From Paenibacillus sp. (lineage in GTDB: Bacteria > Bacillota > Bacilli > Paenibacillales > Paenibacillaceae), in the NCBI GenBank assembly GCA_023512345.1, contig JAILZT010000012.1, positions 97,128-161,127 of the forward strand: a stretch of 64,000 bases of DNA. The letters are read 5' to 3'. Positions 34,755 through 42,928 of the stretch are shown here, one piece after another. A program made the translations under genes and the position numbers. The number at the start of each line of letters is the position of its first letter. Position 1 is the stretch's first letter. A model generated the notes under the pieces. The model was not told where the DNA came from and did not search any database. It saw nothing but the letters and a program-made list of their open reading frames with translations.

Positions 34755-35426
34755 ATGTTCCGAAGTGATTACATTGTACGGATGATTGAAGATATGACAC
34801 AGATGATAGCCAAGGTACTCACGCTTAAGCAAGAACGTAAAACAACGGAAGCTTTATGGGAGATAGATGAGCTGTTAAATAGGCATTTTCGTTTGAATTC
34901 TCGCCTTCTGAACTCTTTATCCGTGGAAGATATCATAGAATTGTTCCGTATTGGCGGAGGGCTTGAAGTTGACAAGCTGCAGGGCGTAGCCCGGATGCTT
35001 CAGGAAGAAGCAGGTATTTATATAGAAAAGAATGATGATTATGAAGTCATATCCAGGTTGATGAAGGCGTTGCATCTGTACCTATATGCGTATCTTCACG
35101 GTGCTGATCGAAAGCTGATCCATATCACGCAGGAAATAGATAAAGTATTGGCTGTTGTGGAAGCATATAGACTGCCGACTAAGACTGAGTACCTGTTGCT
35201 GCCCTATCTGGAATCTGCCGGACGCTATGGCAAAGCGGAGGATTCACTCTATCGACTCGTCGATCACGGCGAAGATGTAGCCAAGGAAGGCAATGCGTTG
35301 TATCAACGGTTGATAACATTAGATCCTGACGTTTTGGCACGAGGAAACCTGCCGCTTGTGGAGGTTGAGCAGGGACAGGAAGAATGGCGACGGGTCATTG
35401 CCAAAGCCAAAGAGTGGGGAGCCTGA
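34755..35426 (+). CDS. DUF6483-type hypothetical protein
   Basis: 223 residues, almost entirely helical, with TPR-like features (YLESAGRYGKAEDSLYRLVD, EGNALYQRLITLDPDVLARG). The N-terminal YIVRMIEDMTQMIAKVLTL is typical of a Paenibacillus/Clostridia family labelled DUF6483. No catalytic motif. AAAGGAG lies eight bases before the ATG. Might be a scaffold or adaptor; that is only structural inference. Confidence 0.72.
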   Translation: MFRSDYIVRMIEDMTQMIAKVLTLKQERKTTEALWEIDELLNRHFRLNSRLLNSLSVEDIIELFRIGGGLEVDKLQGVARMLQEEAGIYIEKNDDYEVISRLMKALHLYLYAYLHGADRKLIHITQEIDKVLAVVEAYRLPTKTEYLLLPYLESAGRYGKAEDSLYRLVDHGEDVAKEGNALYQRLITLDPDVLARGNLPLVEVEQGQEEWRRVIAKAKEWGA

Positions 35427-35533
35427 TGAATCGAATCCTTTCAGAATGTGCAGATTCATTCGTAGTATACTAATGACTGGACAAGAAATTGTATAAGAGA
35501 CTATTAGTCTCTATTTTCAAATTGGAAAGTGAG

Positions 35534-36718
35534 ATGTGCCCTGTGGAATCCTTGAATGCCCTGATTGAAAAGGTAATTAGCGACCGCACCTTGATCACCG
35601 CGAGTTTAAGCCAATTACGTAAAAAAGAAGGTGTAACCTACACCAAAGTTCAAATTAAGCCCGTTGAATTAAAAGGCAAGCTGCATTATCAGTTTGCTTA
35701 CTATATTGGACCCAAGGTTGAACATCGTAACGTTCCTGCTGAGTTGGCTGCCGGAGAATTGTTTGTGTTACTGAGCGAGACGTTCCGCCAAGGATTACTC
35801 TGTACAGAAGAAGCCGACTATCAGGTTCTTTTGAGCAAAAAACAAAAGGTGTCCATCCTCACCAAATCTCCGACTAAAAAGCCGCAGGCTGACCTGGCCC
35901 ACAATCGCCAAAAGCGTTATGTGCTGAATGAGGGTGAGCCGGTTCCATTTCTAGTAGAGCTTGGTATTATGAATAGTGAGGGCAAGGTGCTTGCTAAGAA
36001 ATACGATAAGTTCCGGCAAATCAATCGTTTTTTGGAGATGGTGGAAGATGTTTTGGGAGACTTGCCTACCGGTCGTCCTATTACCATCGTTGACTTTGGC
36101 TGTGGGAAGTCGTATTTGACGTTTGCACTCTATCATTATTTAGCGGTTCGGGAGAAAAGGGAGCTGAAGGTCGTAGGTTTGGATCTTAAGGCGGATGTTA
36201 TCGAGCATTGCAGTACTCTGGCCTGTAAGCTTCAGTATGATAATTTGCGTTTTCTGGTTGGTGATATTGCAGAGTATGATGAGTTGGAGAAAGTGGATAT
36301 GGTTGTGACTCTGCATGCTTGCGATACCGCGACGGATGCTGCATTGGAAAAAGCAGTGCGCTGGGGCGCGTCGGTCATCCTTTCCGTTCCTTGCTGTCAG
36401 CATGAACTATTCTCTCAAGTCGAGAGCGAGGTGCTGGGACCCTTGCTTTCCCATGGTATTTTGAAGGAGCGCTTCTCGGCTCTGGCTACGGATGCCATTC
36501 GAGCGAAGCTGCTGGACCTTATGGGCTACCGCACACAGCTGCTTGAATTTATTGATATGGAGCACACCCCAAAGAATATTTTAATCCGTGCGGTCAAAAG
36601 TGCCGCCGGCGACCAAGCTGCGAAATGGCGCGAGTACAGCGCATTTCGCGATTTTCTAGGAGCAAAGCCGTACCTAGAAAATGCCTGTGCAGATTTGCTG
36701 CCTAGGGAGCTAACATAA
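35534..36718 (+). CDS. SAM-dependent methyltransferase (Methyltransf_32 type)
   Basis: About 394 residues. The C-terminal half has the SAM-binding motif IVDFGCGKSYLTFALYHYL, then VVGLDLKADVI, LVGDIAEY, VVTLHACDTATDAAL and VILSVPCCQHEL. The HACDTATD and PCCQHE pairs are typical of the GSTCD/METTL-like class probably modifying RNA. The N-terminal ~150 residues (VISDRTLITASLSQLRKKEG) are family-specific. Start is uncertain: I use ATG 35534 (GGAAAG four bases upstream); a TTG at 35489 would add 15 residues. Substrate unknown. Very strong terminator behind. Confidence 0.82.
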   Translation: MCPVESLNALIEKVISDRTLITASLSQLRKKEGVTYTKVQIKPVELKGKLHYQFAYYIGPKVEHRNVPAELAAGELFVLLSETFRQGLLCTEEADYQVLLSKKQKVSILTKSPTKKPQADLAHNRQKRYVLNEGEPVPFLVELGIMNSEGKVLAKKYDKFRQINRFLEMVEDVLGDLPTGRPITIVDFGCGKSYLTFALYHYLAVREKRELKVVGLDLKADVIEHCSTLACKLQYDNLRFLVGDIAEYDELEKVDMVVTLHACDTATDAALEKAVRWGASVILSVPCCQHELFSQVESEVLGPLLSHGILKERFSALATDAIRAKLLDLMGYRTQLLEFIDMEHTPKNILIRAVKSAAGDQAAKWREYSAFRDFLGAKPYLENACADLLPRELT

Positions 36719-36726
36719 ACATCTAT

Positions 36727-36772
36727 AAAAAGGACAGCAGGCCCTCCGATGGAGGGCCTGCTGTCCTTTTTT
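36727..36772 (+). terminator. 21-bp perfect terminator hairpin
   Basis: Arms of 21 bases (36727-36747 and 36751-36771; core GGACAGCAGGCCCTCC) separated by only GAT, with a terminal T-run. Symmetrical A/T tails make it potentially bidirectional. Confidence 0.92.
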
Positions 36773-36874
36773 GGAGGAAAAAAAAGGCGAAGGGCCAATT
36801 TGATCGCAAGTTTTGTTGTATATATTAAAAGCTGGCAACAATGAGGGGTATAACAAACATCGGGAGAAATAGAA

Positions 36875-39160
36875 ATGGCGAGTAACCCCAAAATGAAGGC
36901 TGACTTGAACACAACGGTGATCTACATCTCAGCAATAGCTGTATTCGTGGCAGGCTTAATATCAATTCTTCAACGTGGGTTCTTCTTTGTTGAGGATATA
37001 TATCCTTTTTTAAGTGGATGGTTTATTCTTTGGACTCTGCTTGTTCTAGGTAAACTTATTGCGTCTATTCCAAAGGAGTCAGCTATGAGTTTGCTGGGAA
37101 CGGTTGAGTGGAGGGGATTGCTCGCTGGGCTAATTATATGGGGCGGACCGTTCCTAATGGTTGTACTCTACGCGTTCAGTTGGCTGCGGGGTCCTGTATC
37201 AATGCTAGGGACACTGAATGAGTTACTGCGCTGGAGCCTGTACGGAACCTTTGCTGTTGTGGCCTATATAGGTGTGAGAAATAAAGGGTCGGCCCGTATA
37301 ATTATCGGGGCCTGGCATGCCGTTGGTATGGCTCTATGTCTGAGCGCTTTGGTGTCTGTTAGTGGAGGACTTCCCTTGCCCTATTTCATAGCCTACAGTG
37401 CTGATCCGGGTGTTAGCGTTACGGGGGCGAGACTGGCAGGATTGCTCCAATACCCCAACACCTTTGGTGCCGTAATGGCCGTTTTCCTGCTGGAACGTCT
37501 ATTTGCCGTTTCCGAGCACTATGCGGGGAGTGAGGGAGCAGAGCGGAGTGCGGCGGAGAGATCGGGGGCAGAGCGGAGTGGGACGGCGGGAGACCCGGGA
37601 ACAGAGCGGAGTGGAGCGTGGAAGGCGGGAGCAGAGCGGAGAGGGGTGTGGAAGGTGGGAGCAGAGCGGAGTGGGGCGTGGAACGCGGGAGCAGAGCGGA
37701 CCCCCGCGGCGCTGCTGCGCATGCTGCCGCTGTTCCCGTACGCCGCCGCGCTGCTGCTCAGCGAGTCGCGCGGCGCATGGCTCGCGGCGGCTTGCGCCTG
37801 CGCCGCCGCACTGCCCTTGAAGCGGCGCCTGCTCGCGCCGCTTCTCGCCGCTGGCGCCGCGCCCGTGGCCGCCGCGGCGCTGCTCTACGGCCAACTAGCC
37901 GCTGCGCGGTTGGCCGTAGAGCCCTTGCCCGGCCTGCTGGCGCTGGCCGGGCTCTGGGCCGGCGCGTTGCTAGCCGGCCTGTGGCTGTGCCGCCGCCAGC
38001 GCAGCTTGGCGGGCGGAAGCGCCGCCGCCGTGCTGGCACTGGCGGCGCTGGGCTGGACGGCGGGGGCCGCCGCCGTCCTCCTCCAGGTGCAGGCGCGGAT
38101 TATCGAACCGTCGTCGACGGTATCCGCGCGAGCCATTCTTTACCGCGACGCCTGGAGGCTGGCGGCAGAAGCACCCTGGCTGGGCCGGGGAGGTGAGACT
38201 TGGCGGAGTGTATACCTCGCCGCGCAGTCTCACCCCTATGTGGGCAGCCAGATTCATAGCGGTTACCTCGACATTTTATTGAACCTCGGTATTGTCGGTC
38301 TTGTTGTTGTCTTGCTTATGTTGACTGCTATGTGCTGGCTGCTAGCCGTCTCGTCATTACGTCTGCTGCCGCCCTTTTTAGTCATTGTGCTTCATAGTGC
38401 AGTCGACTTTGATTGGAGTTATGGACTCGTTTGGCTGCTTCTATTCTGGCTGGCTGCCCTAGCCGTAGCAGATGCTAGGAGAGTAGAACCGGCCCAAGGA
38501 TTTCAGCCTAGCTTGACCCAAAGAAGAGTGGGACGATTAACTAATCATATGTTCTCAAAGCTGGTCCTTATTTTTGCAGTAAGTTGTTCTTCTTTAGTAT
38601 TCGGCATGATGTCTTGGCGTTTACATGAAGGTACGGTATTGTTCCAGAAAGCTGCTTTGCTTTCTAATTCTGCTAATAGAGTAGATCTACTTGAACAATC
38701 GTTGTCCATCAATCCACTGTCACCGCGGGTGACAGAAGCGCTGACAGAAGAATTACCCCAGGAGCAGAGCAAGAGCTTATTATTATCTAGCTTGATCTAT
38801 TCACCTGTGAATCCAGCTTTAAATTGGAGAATGGTAGAAGTATCTTTAAAGGAGGAGCAAGCAGGGGCTACGCTGCATTGGATTCGAAGGAGTCTCCAAT
38901 TGGATGTCTACAATTTTAGCAAAAGAACAAAAGCCATTTATGCGATGCTTTTGCTCAGCCAGCGAAGGCTGGCGGCGGGAGATAAGGAAGGAGCATTGCT
39001 CAGTGCAACTTCCGGCTTGGAATTGCTGCGCCAATACAAGCTGCTTGCAGGTGAAGGAGGAAGTATGGAATATAACGACCGAAACTTTCATCTCACGGAA
39101 CAAGCCGTTGGCATGGGCCAACGGCTGGAATCATTGATCCTACGTATTAAGACTGGTTAA
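36875..39160 (+). CDS. O-antigen ligase/polymerase-family membrane protein with internal repeat
   Basis: 761 residues. Many membrane helices; LLLSESRGAWLAAACA and SQIHSGYLDILLNLGIVGLV are the two signature regions of the Wzy_C/WaaL family that joins or polymerises surface glycans. A soluble helical, TPR-like tail (about 560-761: LLEQSLSINPLSPRV, LNWRMVEVSLKEEQ) follows. Between helices, residues about 220-255 are a low-complexity insertion built on AERSGAWKAG-type decapeptides from a 30-bp tandem repeat. The stretch from there to about residue 440 is extremely GC-rich and Ala/Leu/Arg-rich compared with both ends of the same gene. The frame stays open throughout, so the gene appears intact. 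Substrate unknown; cell-surface polysaccharide is inferred. Confidence 0.82.
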   Translation: MASNPKMKADLNTTVIYISAIAVFVAGLISILQRGFFFVEDIYPFLSGWFILWTLLVLGKLIASIPKESAMSLLGTVEWRGLLAGLIIWGGPFLMVVLYAFSWLRGPVSMLGTLNELLRWSLYGTFAVVAYIGVRNKGSARIIIGAWHAVGMALCLSALVSVSGGLPLPYFIAYSADPGVSVTGARLAGLLQYPNTFGAVMAVFLLERLFAVSEHYAGSEGAERSAAERSGAERSGTAGDPGTERSGAWKAGAERRGVWKVGAERSGAWNAGAERTPAALLRMLPLFPYAAALLLSESRGAWLAAACACAAALPLKRRLLAPLLAAGAAPVAAAALLYGQLAAARLAVEPLPGLLALAGLWAGALLAGLWLCRRQRSLAGGSAAAVLALAALGWTAGAAAVLLQVQARIIEPSSTVSARAILYRDAWRLAAEAPWLGRGGETWRSVYLAAQSHPYVGSQIHSGYLDILLNLGIVGLVVVLLMLTAMCWLLAVSSLRLLPPFLVIVLHSAVDFDWSYGLVWLLLFWLAALAVADARRVEPAQGFQPSLTQRRVGRLTNHMFSKLVLIFAVSCSSLVFGMMSWRLHEGTVLFQKAALLSNSANRVDLLEQSLSINPLSPRVTEALTEELPQEQSKSLLLSSLIYSPVNPALNWRMVEVSLKEEQAGATLHWIRRSLQLDVYNFSKRTKAIYAMLLLSQRRLAAGDKEGALLSATSGLELLRQYKLLAGEGGSMEYNDRNFHLTEQAVGMGQRLESLILRIKTG
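37535..37699 (+). repeat. 30-bp tandem repeat inside the O-antigen-ligase-like gene
   Basis: Three consecutive 30-bp units (37598-37627, 37628-37657, 37658-37687), each starting GGANCAGAGCGGAG, plus a partial fourth to 37699. They encode GTERSGAWKA, GAERRGVWKV and GAERSGAWNA. Decayed copies of the GAGCGGAGTG core continue upstream to 37535. The unit length keeps frame. Confidence 0.88.
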
Positions 39161-39260
39161 TATCATACCTAGTAGAGGGTTTGTTTGCTATTTTGTGTAG
39201 TTGCCGCTGTAGAGGGGGTTGTATTGTTAAGTTGACGCTGTTTTATACGGTTTGAGGTGC

Positions 39261-39914
39261 TTATTTCTCTAACCGTGTAGAGACTAACCATGAGTAAACA
39301 AGCGGTACGATAATACTGAGAAGGAGTCCTAGAATAATAAACGGAATTGCCCATACGTTAGGAAGCAGGGCTCCCAGAATAAATAATATACCTGCCCCGG
39401 CCCACATCATACCCGAGAGTCGGTGCGTTTTGCGCCATACCTCGGGACTTGCAAGTGTCCAAGGGGTACGGACACCTAGGAAATAGTTGTGTTTCACCTG
39501 CGGCATAAAGTTGCCAATTACCATAAACATCAGGCCTAAAGCTGCTATAAGAACCTTCCCCGCTGGGAAATCTTTATCCAATCCATAGGAGACCGACAAC
39601 ACTAGAGCAGTATCCAGCAACACGGCTATGGCCAGGCGGATCATTCCATGAGCATTCTCAAATTTACTGTAATTTTCTTTCTTAGGATCAATACTTCGAG
39701 TGAATTGCAGCAGCACCGGCAGCAAAATCCCCAAAGCTCCGAGTACAGAAATCAAAGTATCTTTGTCCCAATATTTATTGACCTTTCCTGTTAGGCCAAA
39801 TTGCGCAGGAAGCAGCTCCGGCAGTCGGTTATAGTTTATTAGAGCATAACCTACAGTAATAAGACCGAGGATGACGATAGCGGAATCCTGCCATTTCCAT
39901 TTGAAATTGTTCAT
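39261..39914 (-). CDS. sdpI: SdpI-type immunity/signal membrane protein
   Basis: 217 residues, six predicted membrane helices. The DUF1648 part (INYNRLPELLPAQFGLTGKV) precedes the SdpI domain motif IGNFMPQVKHNYFLGVRTPW and EVWRKTHRLSG. In B. subtilis SdpI gives immunity to the SdpC toxin and sequesters the repressor SdpR at the membrane. An SdpR-like gene lies 35 bases upstream on the same strand, but no sdpABC toxin genes are in the window. GGAGGG lies six bases before the ATG. Confidence 0.88.
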   Translation of the reverse strand: MNNFKWKWQDSAIVILGLITVGYALINYNRLPELLPAQFGLTGKVNKYWDKDTLISVLGALGILLPVLLQFTRSIDPKKENYSKFENAHGMIRLAIAVLLDTALVLSVSYGLDKDFPAGKVLIAALGLMFMVIGNFMPQVKHNYFLGVRTPWTLASPEVWRKTHRLSGMMWAGAGILFILGALLPNVWAIPFIILGLLLSIIVPLVYSWLVSTRLEK

Positions 39915-39949
39915 TTTTTTCCCTCCGTTGTTGAAGTGATTTCCTATCT

Positions 39950-40255
39950 TTAGTTTTGTTCCTCTTCACTTTTCAAATCACGCTTATCCCCAGACTTTCC
40001 CGTACCGGTCAAATCAAGCAACCAACCCAGAACCTCCTCAAGTACAGTGGTATTCAGTGAATACAGCATGAATTGCCCCTGCCTTTCATCCTGAACAAGA
40101 CCCGCATGTTTCAGTGCATTCAAATGATGGGAAATACTTGGTTTAGACATGTTGAAGTAGTCAGCAATTTCACCCGCAGTTCTATCCTTTTCACGTAACA
40201 AACGAATAATTTGGCGGCGGGTGGGATCGGCCAGAGCTTTAAAGGATTCATTCAC
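39950..40255 (-). CDS. sdpR: ArsR-family repressor, SdpR-like
   Basis: 101 residues, winged helix: FKALADPTRRQIIRLLREKD, the recognition region AGEIADYFNMSKPSISHHLN and the wing QGQFMLYSLNTT. No metal-binding Cys pair (ELCVCDL motif absent), as in SdpR. First gene of the two-gene operon with sdpI. A perfect 24-bp palindrome next to its promoter suggests direct autorepression, released when SdpI captures the repressor, by analogy to B. subtilis. Confidence 0.88.
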   Translation of the reverse strand: MNESFKALADPTRRQIIRLLREKDRTAGEIADYFNMSKPSISHHLNALKHAGLVQDERQGQFMLYSLNTTVLEEVLGWLLDLTGTGKSGDKRDLKSEEEQN

Positions 40256-40273
40256 TACAGCATCACCCTTTCG

Positions 40274-40297
40274 ATATTTAGATAATTATCTAAATAT
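40274..40297. promoter_or_regulatory. 24-bp perfect palindromic operator of sdpRI
   Basis: ATATTTAGATAA is followed immediately by its exact complement. It begins at the downstream edge of the minus-strand -10 and ends 19 bases before the sdpR start, the classic location for an autorepressor site. Confidence 0.85.
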
Positions 40298-40326
40298 ATA
40301 ATACAAAGCAAAGAAATTATTGTCAA
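40298..40326 (-). promoter_or_regulatory. sigma-A promoter of sdpRI
   Basis: Minus strand TTGACA (40321-40326), 17-bp spacer, TATTAT (40298-40303). Confidence 0.88.
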
Positions 40327-40509
40327 TACCTTCCAAAGCCTATTTTCCCCCTAGTTTCGGTTCATTGTCCCAAAGTAGAAGTCGTAACCCCCCTTATGCT
40401 AGAATAGGCTAAGAGAAGAGACCCAGACTACATAGAGCAGGAACGGTGGAGTAATAGTATACTTCATAGTTTGCCGTATTCTGAGAAATCAACGGGAGGA
40501 GGAACTGGA

Positions 40510-41112
40510 TTGCATTTTATTTCTGAATTAATTGCACCCTTGTTCGAATGGATTCAGAGCCTTGGTTATTTTGGTATTATGATTGGACTTATGATTGAGG
40601 TTATTCCGAGTGAAATTGTTCTGGCGTATGGAGGATATTTGGTTTGGGATGGGCAAATTAACTTTTTTGGTGCCGTTCTGTTCGGTACAATAGGCGGTGT
40701 GATTGCACAGGTATTTGTGTATTGGATCGGACGTTATGGCGGCAGGCCTGTGCTGGAGAAGTATGGTAAATATATTTTTATTAAAAAGAAGCACATTGAC
40801 CATTCCGAAGAATGGTTCAATAAGTATGGAACAGGGGTTATTTTCACGGCACGGTTTATTCCAGTAGTACGCCATGCCATTTCCGTTCCGGCGGGTATAT
40901 CACGCATGCCTCTGGGCAAATTTGTATTTTTGACGACACTCGCTGTTATTCCGTGGACCTGTTTGTTTGTGTACCTAGGAATGACACTTGGTGACAAGTG
41001 GAAGGATATTGACGAGGTTGCTGCTAAGTATACTCATGAAATCATTCTTGCCGCTCTGGCGATGATCATCATTTACTTCCTGTTCAAATGGTATAAATCC
41101 AAGAAGAAATGA
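40510..41112 (+). CDS. DedA-family membrane protein
   Basis: 200 residues, about five membrane segments. VIPSEIVLAYGGYLVWDG and FTARFIPVVRHAISVPAGIS are DedA/SNARE-associated family motifs. These proteins are now linked to lipid-carrier (undecaprenyl phosphate, PE) flipping and membrane homeostasis. The start is TTG at 40510 with GGGAGGAGG seven bases upstream; the frame reaches further up but without a ribosome site. Followed after 11 bases by the thioredoxin-like gene, likely cotranscribed. Confidence 0.88.
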   Translation: MHFISELIAPLFEWIQSLGYFGIMIGLMIEVIPSEIVLAYGGYLVWDGQINFFGAVLFGTIGGVIAQVFVYWIGRYGGRPVLEKYGKYIFIKKKHIDHSEEWFNKYGTGVIFTARFIPVVRHAISVPAGISRMPLGKFVFLTTLAVIPWTCLFVYLGMTLGDKWKDIDEVAAKYTHEIILAALAMIIIYFLFKWYKSKKK

Positions 41113-41123
41113 GGTAGTGAAGC

Positions 41124-41690
41124 ATGAAACAAAATGTAGCTCCGAAATTTGGCACGGGTCTGACCCCTCGTCAATTTGTAGAGAGTATGACAAAGAATCA
41201 GCAGGCCTTCGAATCCTGGTACGAGAAATTTTCATGGGAAGACGAAGGGGATCAGGAGTATTTTGACAGCCTTAACCACCGTGATGATTTGCGAGTGCTT
41301 ATTCTTGCGGCGGATTGGTGTGGCGATGTCGTTCGCAATGTCCCCGTAGTATTTCGGATTTTGGAGACTGCGGGCATTAAGACCGAGGTACTGATACTGG
41401 AAGAGAACCCGGAGGTTATGGATGATTTCCTAACTATGGGAGGACGTTCAGTACCCATTGTTATCTTTGCGGATACCGGCGGTTATGTTCTTGGGCACTG
41501 GGGTCCTCGCCCACAGCATGTTCAGGTTCTTATGAATGAATTCAAAAAGGATAATCCCGATCGTGAAGCTTCTGATTATGAGAGCAAGATTACTGAAGTA
41601 CGCAAAGCCATGGGGCAAGCCTATGGGGAAGGAACGGAATCACACGCTGTTATTGCCAAAGAACTGCGTAGTTTGATCTCCGGATTCTAA
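41124..41690 (+). CDS. thioredoxin-family protein with a single cysteine
   Basis: 188 residues. The strand-turn VLILAADWCGDVVRNVP corresponds to the thioredoxin WCxxC site, but the second Cys is replaced by Val and Cys66 is the only Cys in the protein; the cis-Pro loop RSVPIVIF is present. It therefore cannot be a dithiol oxidoreductase; monothiol or bacillithiol-linked chemistry is possible. GAGGTAGTG before the ATG. Between dedA-like and MBL genes in one apparent operon. Confidence 0.82.
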   Translation: MKQNVAPKFGTGLTPRQFVESMTKNQQAFESWYEKFSWEDEGDQEYFDSLNHRDDLRVLILAADWCGDVVRNVPVVFRILETAGIKTEVLILEENPEVMDDFLTMGGRSVPIVIFADTGGYVLGHWGPRPQHVQVLMNEFKKDNPDREASDYESKITEVRKAMGQAYGEGTESHAVIAKELRSLISGF

Positions 41691-41695
41691 AAAAG

Positions 41696-42322
41696 ATGCT
41701 GAATATTCGTAATTATAATCTAGGACCCCTTCAAACTAACGCCTACCTGTTGACAGGTGCAGACCCTGCAAAAGGTATTATTATCGATCCTGGTATGAAC
41801 CCCGCTGGACTGGTGCGGAACATCGAAGGAATAGAAATCGAAGCGATATTATTGACTCATGCCCACTTTGATCATATGGGCGGCGTTGACGAAATTCGTA
41901 AACTTAAGAATTGTCCGGTGTACCTCCACCCTCTGGAGAGTGAGTGGCTTACGAATCCGAAGTTAAACGGATCTCTTATGTGGCCGAATGTATCTCCACC
42001 GCTGACAACCGATCCCGCAGAGTTTGATCTGGCGGAAGGACAAACCTTGCACCTGATTGGACTTGATTTCCGAGTATATCATACGCCAGGCCATTCTCCT
42101 GGGAGTGTGAGTTTTCTCTGCGGCAATGATCTATTTTCAGGAGATGTGTTGTTTAGGCTCGGGGTAGGACGTACGGATCTGCCTGGTGGAAGAGAGCGTG
42201 ATTTGTTTGACTCCATCCGGGGCAAGCTGTTCAAGCTGGATGACGAGGTAAAAGTATATCCAGGACATGGCTCGCGGACAACCATTGGTTTTGAACGGGA
42301 ACGTAACCCTTATGTTTCCTAA
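41696..42322 (+). CDS. MBL-fold hydrolase, glyoxalase II-like (YqgX type)
   Basis: 208 residues. Metal motif THAHFDHMGG (HxHxDH), then YHTPGHSPGSVSF, FSGDVLF and VYPGHG complete the two-metal site. The short form without the C-terminal helical domain matches B. subtilis YqgX, a bacillithiol-linked glyoxalase II-like protein. Only five bases separate it from the thioredoxin-like stop and no strong ribosome site is visible, so translation is probably coupled. Last gene of the operon, with a terminator. Confidence 0.88.
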   Translation: MLNIRNYNLGPLQTNAYLLTGADPAKGIIIDPGMNPAGLVRNIEGIEIEAILLTHAHFDHMGGVDEIRKLKNCPVYLHPLESEWLTNPKLNGSLMWPNVSPPLTTDPAEFDLAEGQTLHLIGLDFRVYHTPGHSPGSVSFLCGNDLFSGDVLFRLGVGRTDLPGGRERDLFDSIRGKLFKLDDEVKVYPGHGSRTTIGFERERNPYVS

Positions 42323-42353
42323 GGTTAAGTAATCTCTATATCGGAATAAAGTG

Positions 42354-42392
42354 AAGGACTCTGGCTATTTATTCAGCTAGAGTCCTTTTTTA
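42354..42392 (+). terminator. terminator of dedA/thioredoxin/MBL operon
   Basis: AAGGACTC...GAGTCCTT stem extended by AGCT pairing, then a T-run. Confidence 0.9.
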
Positions 42393-42529
42393 TATGTTTC
42401 TGCTAGTACTGCAAGTTATTTAGCATAAAAGTGACGAACGAAACTGTGCAACTCTGTGCAAACGTTGTTGCCTACATGTTTTTTGGTATTTATTCCATTT
42501 TCCTATCTAAAAACGAATTAAATTACTTG

Positions 42530-42559
42530 TTGACAATGTTTTGATTGCAGGTTTAATAT
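42530..42559 (+). promoter_or_regulatory. sigma-A promoter of the amylopullulanase gene
   Basis: TTGACA (42530-42535), spacer of 18, TAATAT (42554-42559). Confidence 0.75.
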
Positions 42560-42573
42560 GATAAACAGCACAA

Positions 42574-42587
42574 GGCAAGCGCTTTCA
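42574..42587. promoter_or_regulatory. cre-like site overlapping the transcription start region
   Basis: GGCAAGCGCTTTCA; its reverse complement TGAAAGCGCTTGCC fits the CcpA consensus except at two positions. Located some 15-30 bases downstream of the -10, a typical repressing position. Confidence 0.7.
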
Positions 42588-42659
42588 AACTCTTTTTTTT
42601 GTGCAAATGGCTAGATGCACTCTTAGAGTAAAGAAAAGGTTGGCTTTTTCCTCTTTATT

Positions 42660-42677
42660 CTGCAAACGTTTGCGCAG
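42660..42677. promoter_or_regulatory. LacI-family (MalR-like) operator palindrome
   Basis: The core GCAAACGTTTGC (42662-42673) is a perfect 12-bp palindrome of the form bound by maltose/starch LacI-type repressors; it also fits a loose cre. It sits about 100 bases into the transcript. Confidence 0.65.
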
Positions 42678-42928
42678 AAAAAGGAACTTTTAGAGGGAAA
42701 GTGAGGGATTTTGGAGGAAGGGGGGACAATCAACCTGAACCGAGCAGCAAAACGCTGATTTTTTAGGTGGATAGTCGTACAAAGGGAGTTCTTCCAAGGT
42801 CATTTAATGTACTGGTGATGACCCGTACTTTGCTAACCCGATTGTCATCAAGAACCCGCTACTAAGGCTGCCAATGAATGCAACCGCTTGCACTAAGACG
42901 AAACCAAAATCATGGGAGGTTTGACCGA

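Larger units (their letters stand above)
42393..42928 (+). other. long regulatory leader of the amylopullulanase gene
   Basis: About 535 bases without a gene. It contains the promoter, a cre-like site and LacI-type palindromes listed separately, another partial site TGCAAACGTTGTTGC at 42457-42471, and a roughly 360-base untranslated region. The stretch just before the start has no recognised riboswitch. Confidence 0.6.

Noticed and set aside
37499..38257. Several long frames on both strands in the GC-rich part of the O-antigen-ligase-like gene
   Set aside because: High GC removes stop codons in all frames; the predicted products are Arg/Ala/Pro-rich without ribosome sites, while the sense frame carries the family motifs on both sides.
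42797..42919. Coding-looking stretch (GDDPYFANPIVIKNP) in the leader of the amylopullulanase gene
   Set aside because: Open only for about 36 codons, no start with ribosome site, interrupted by stops upstream; could be chance or an old remnant, not enough to call a pseudogene.
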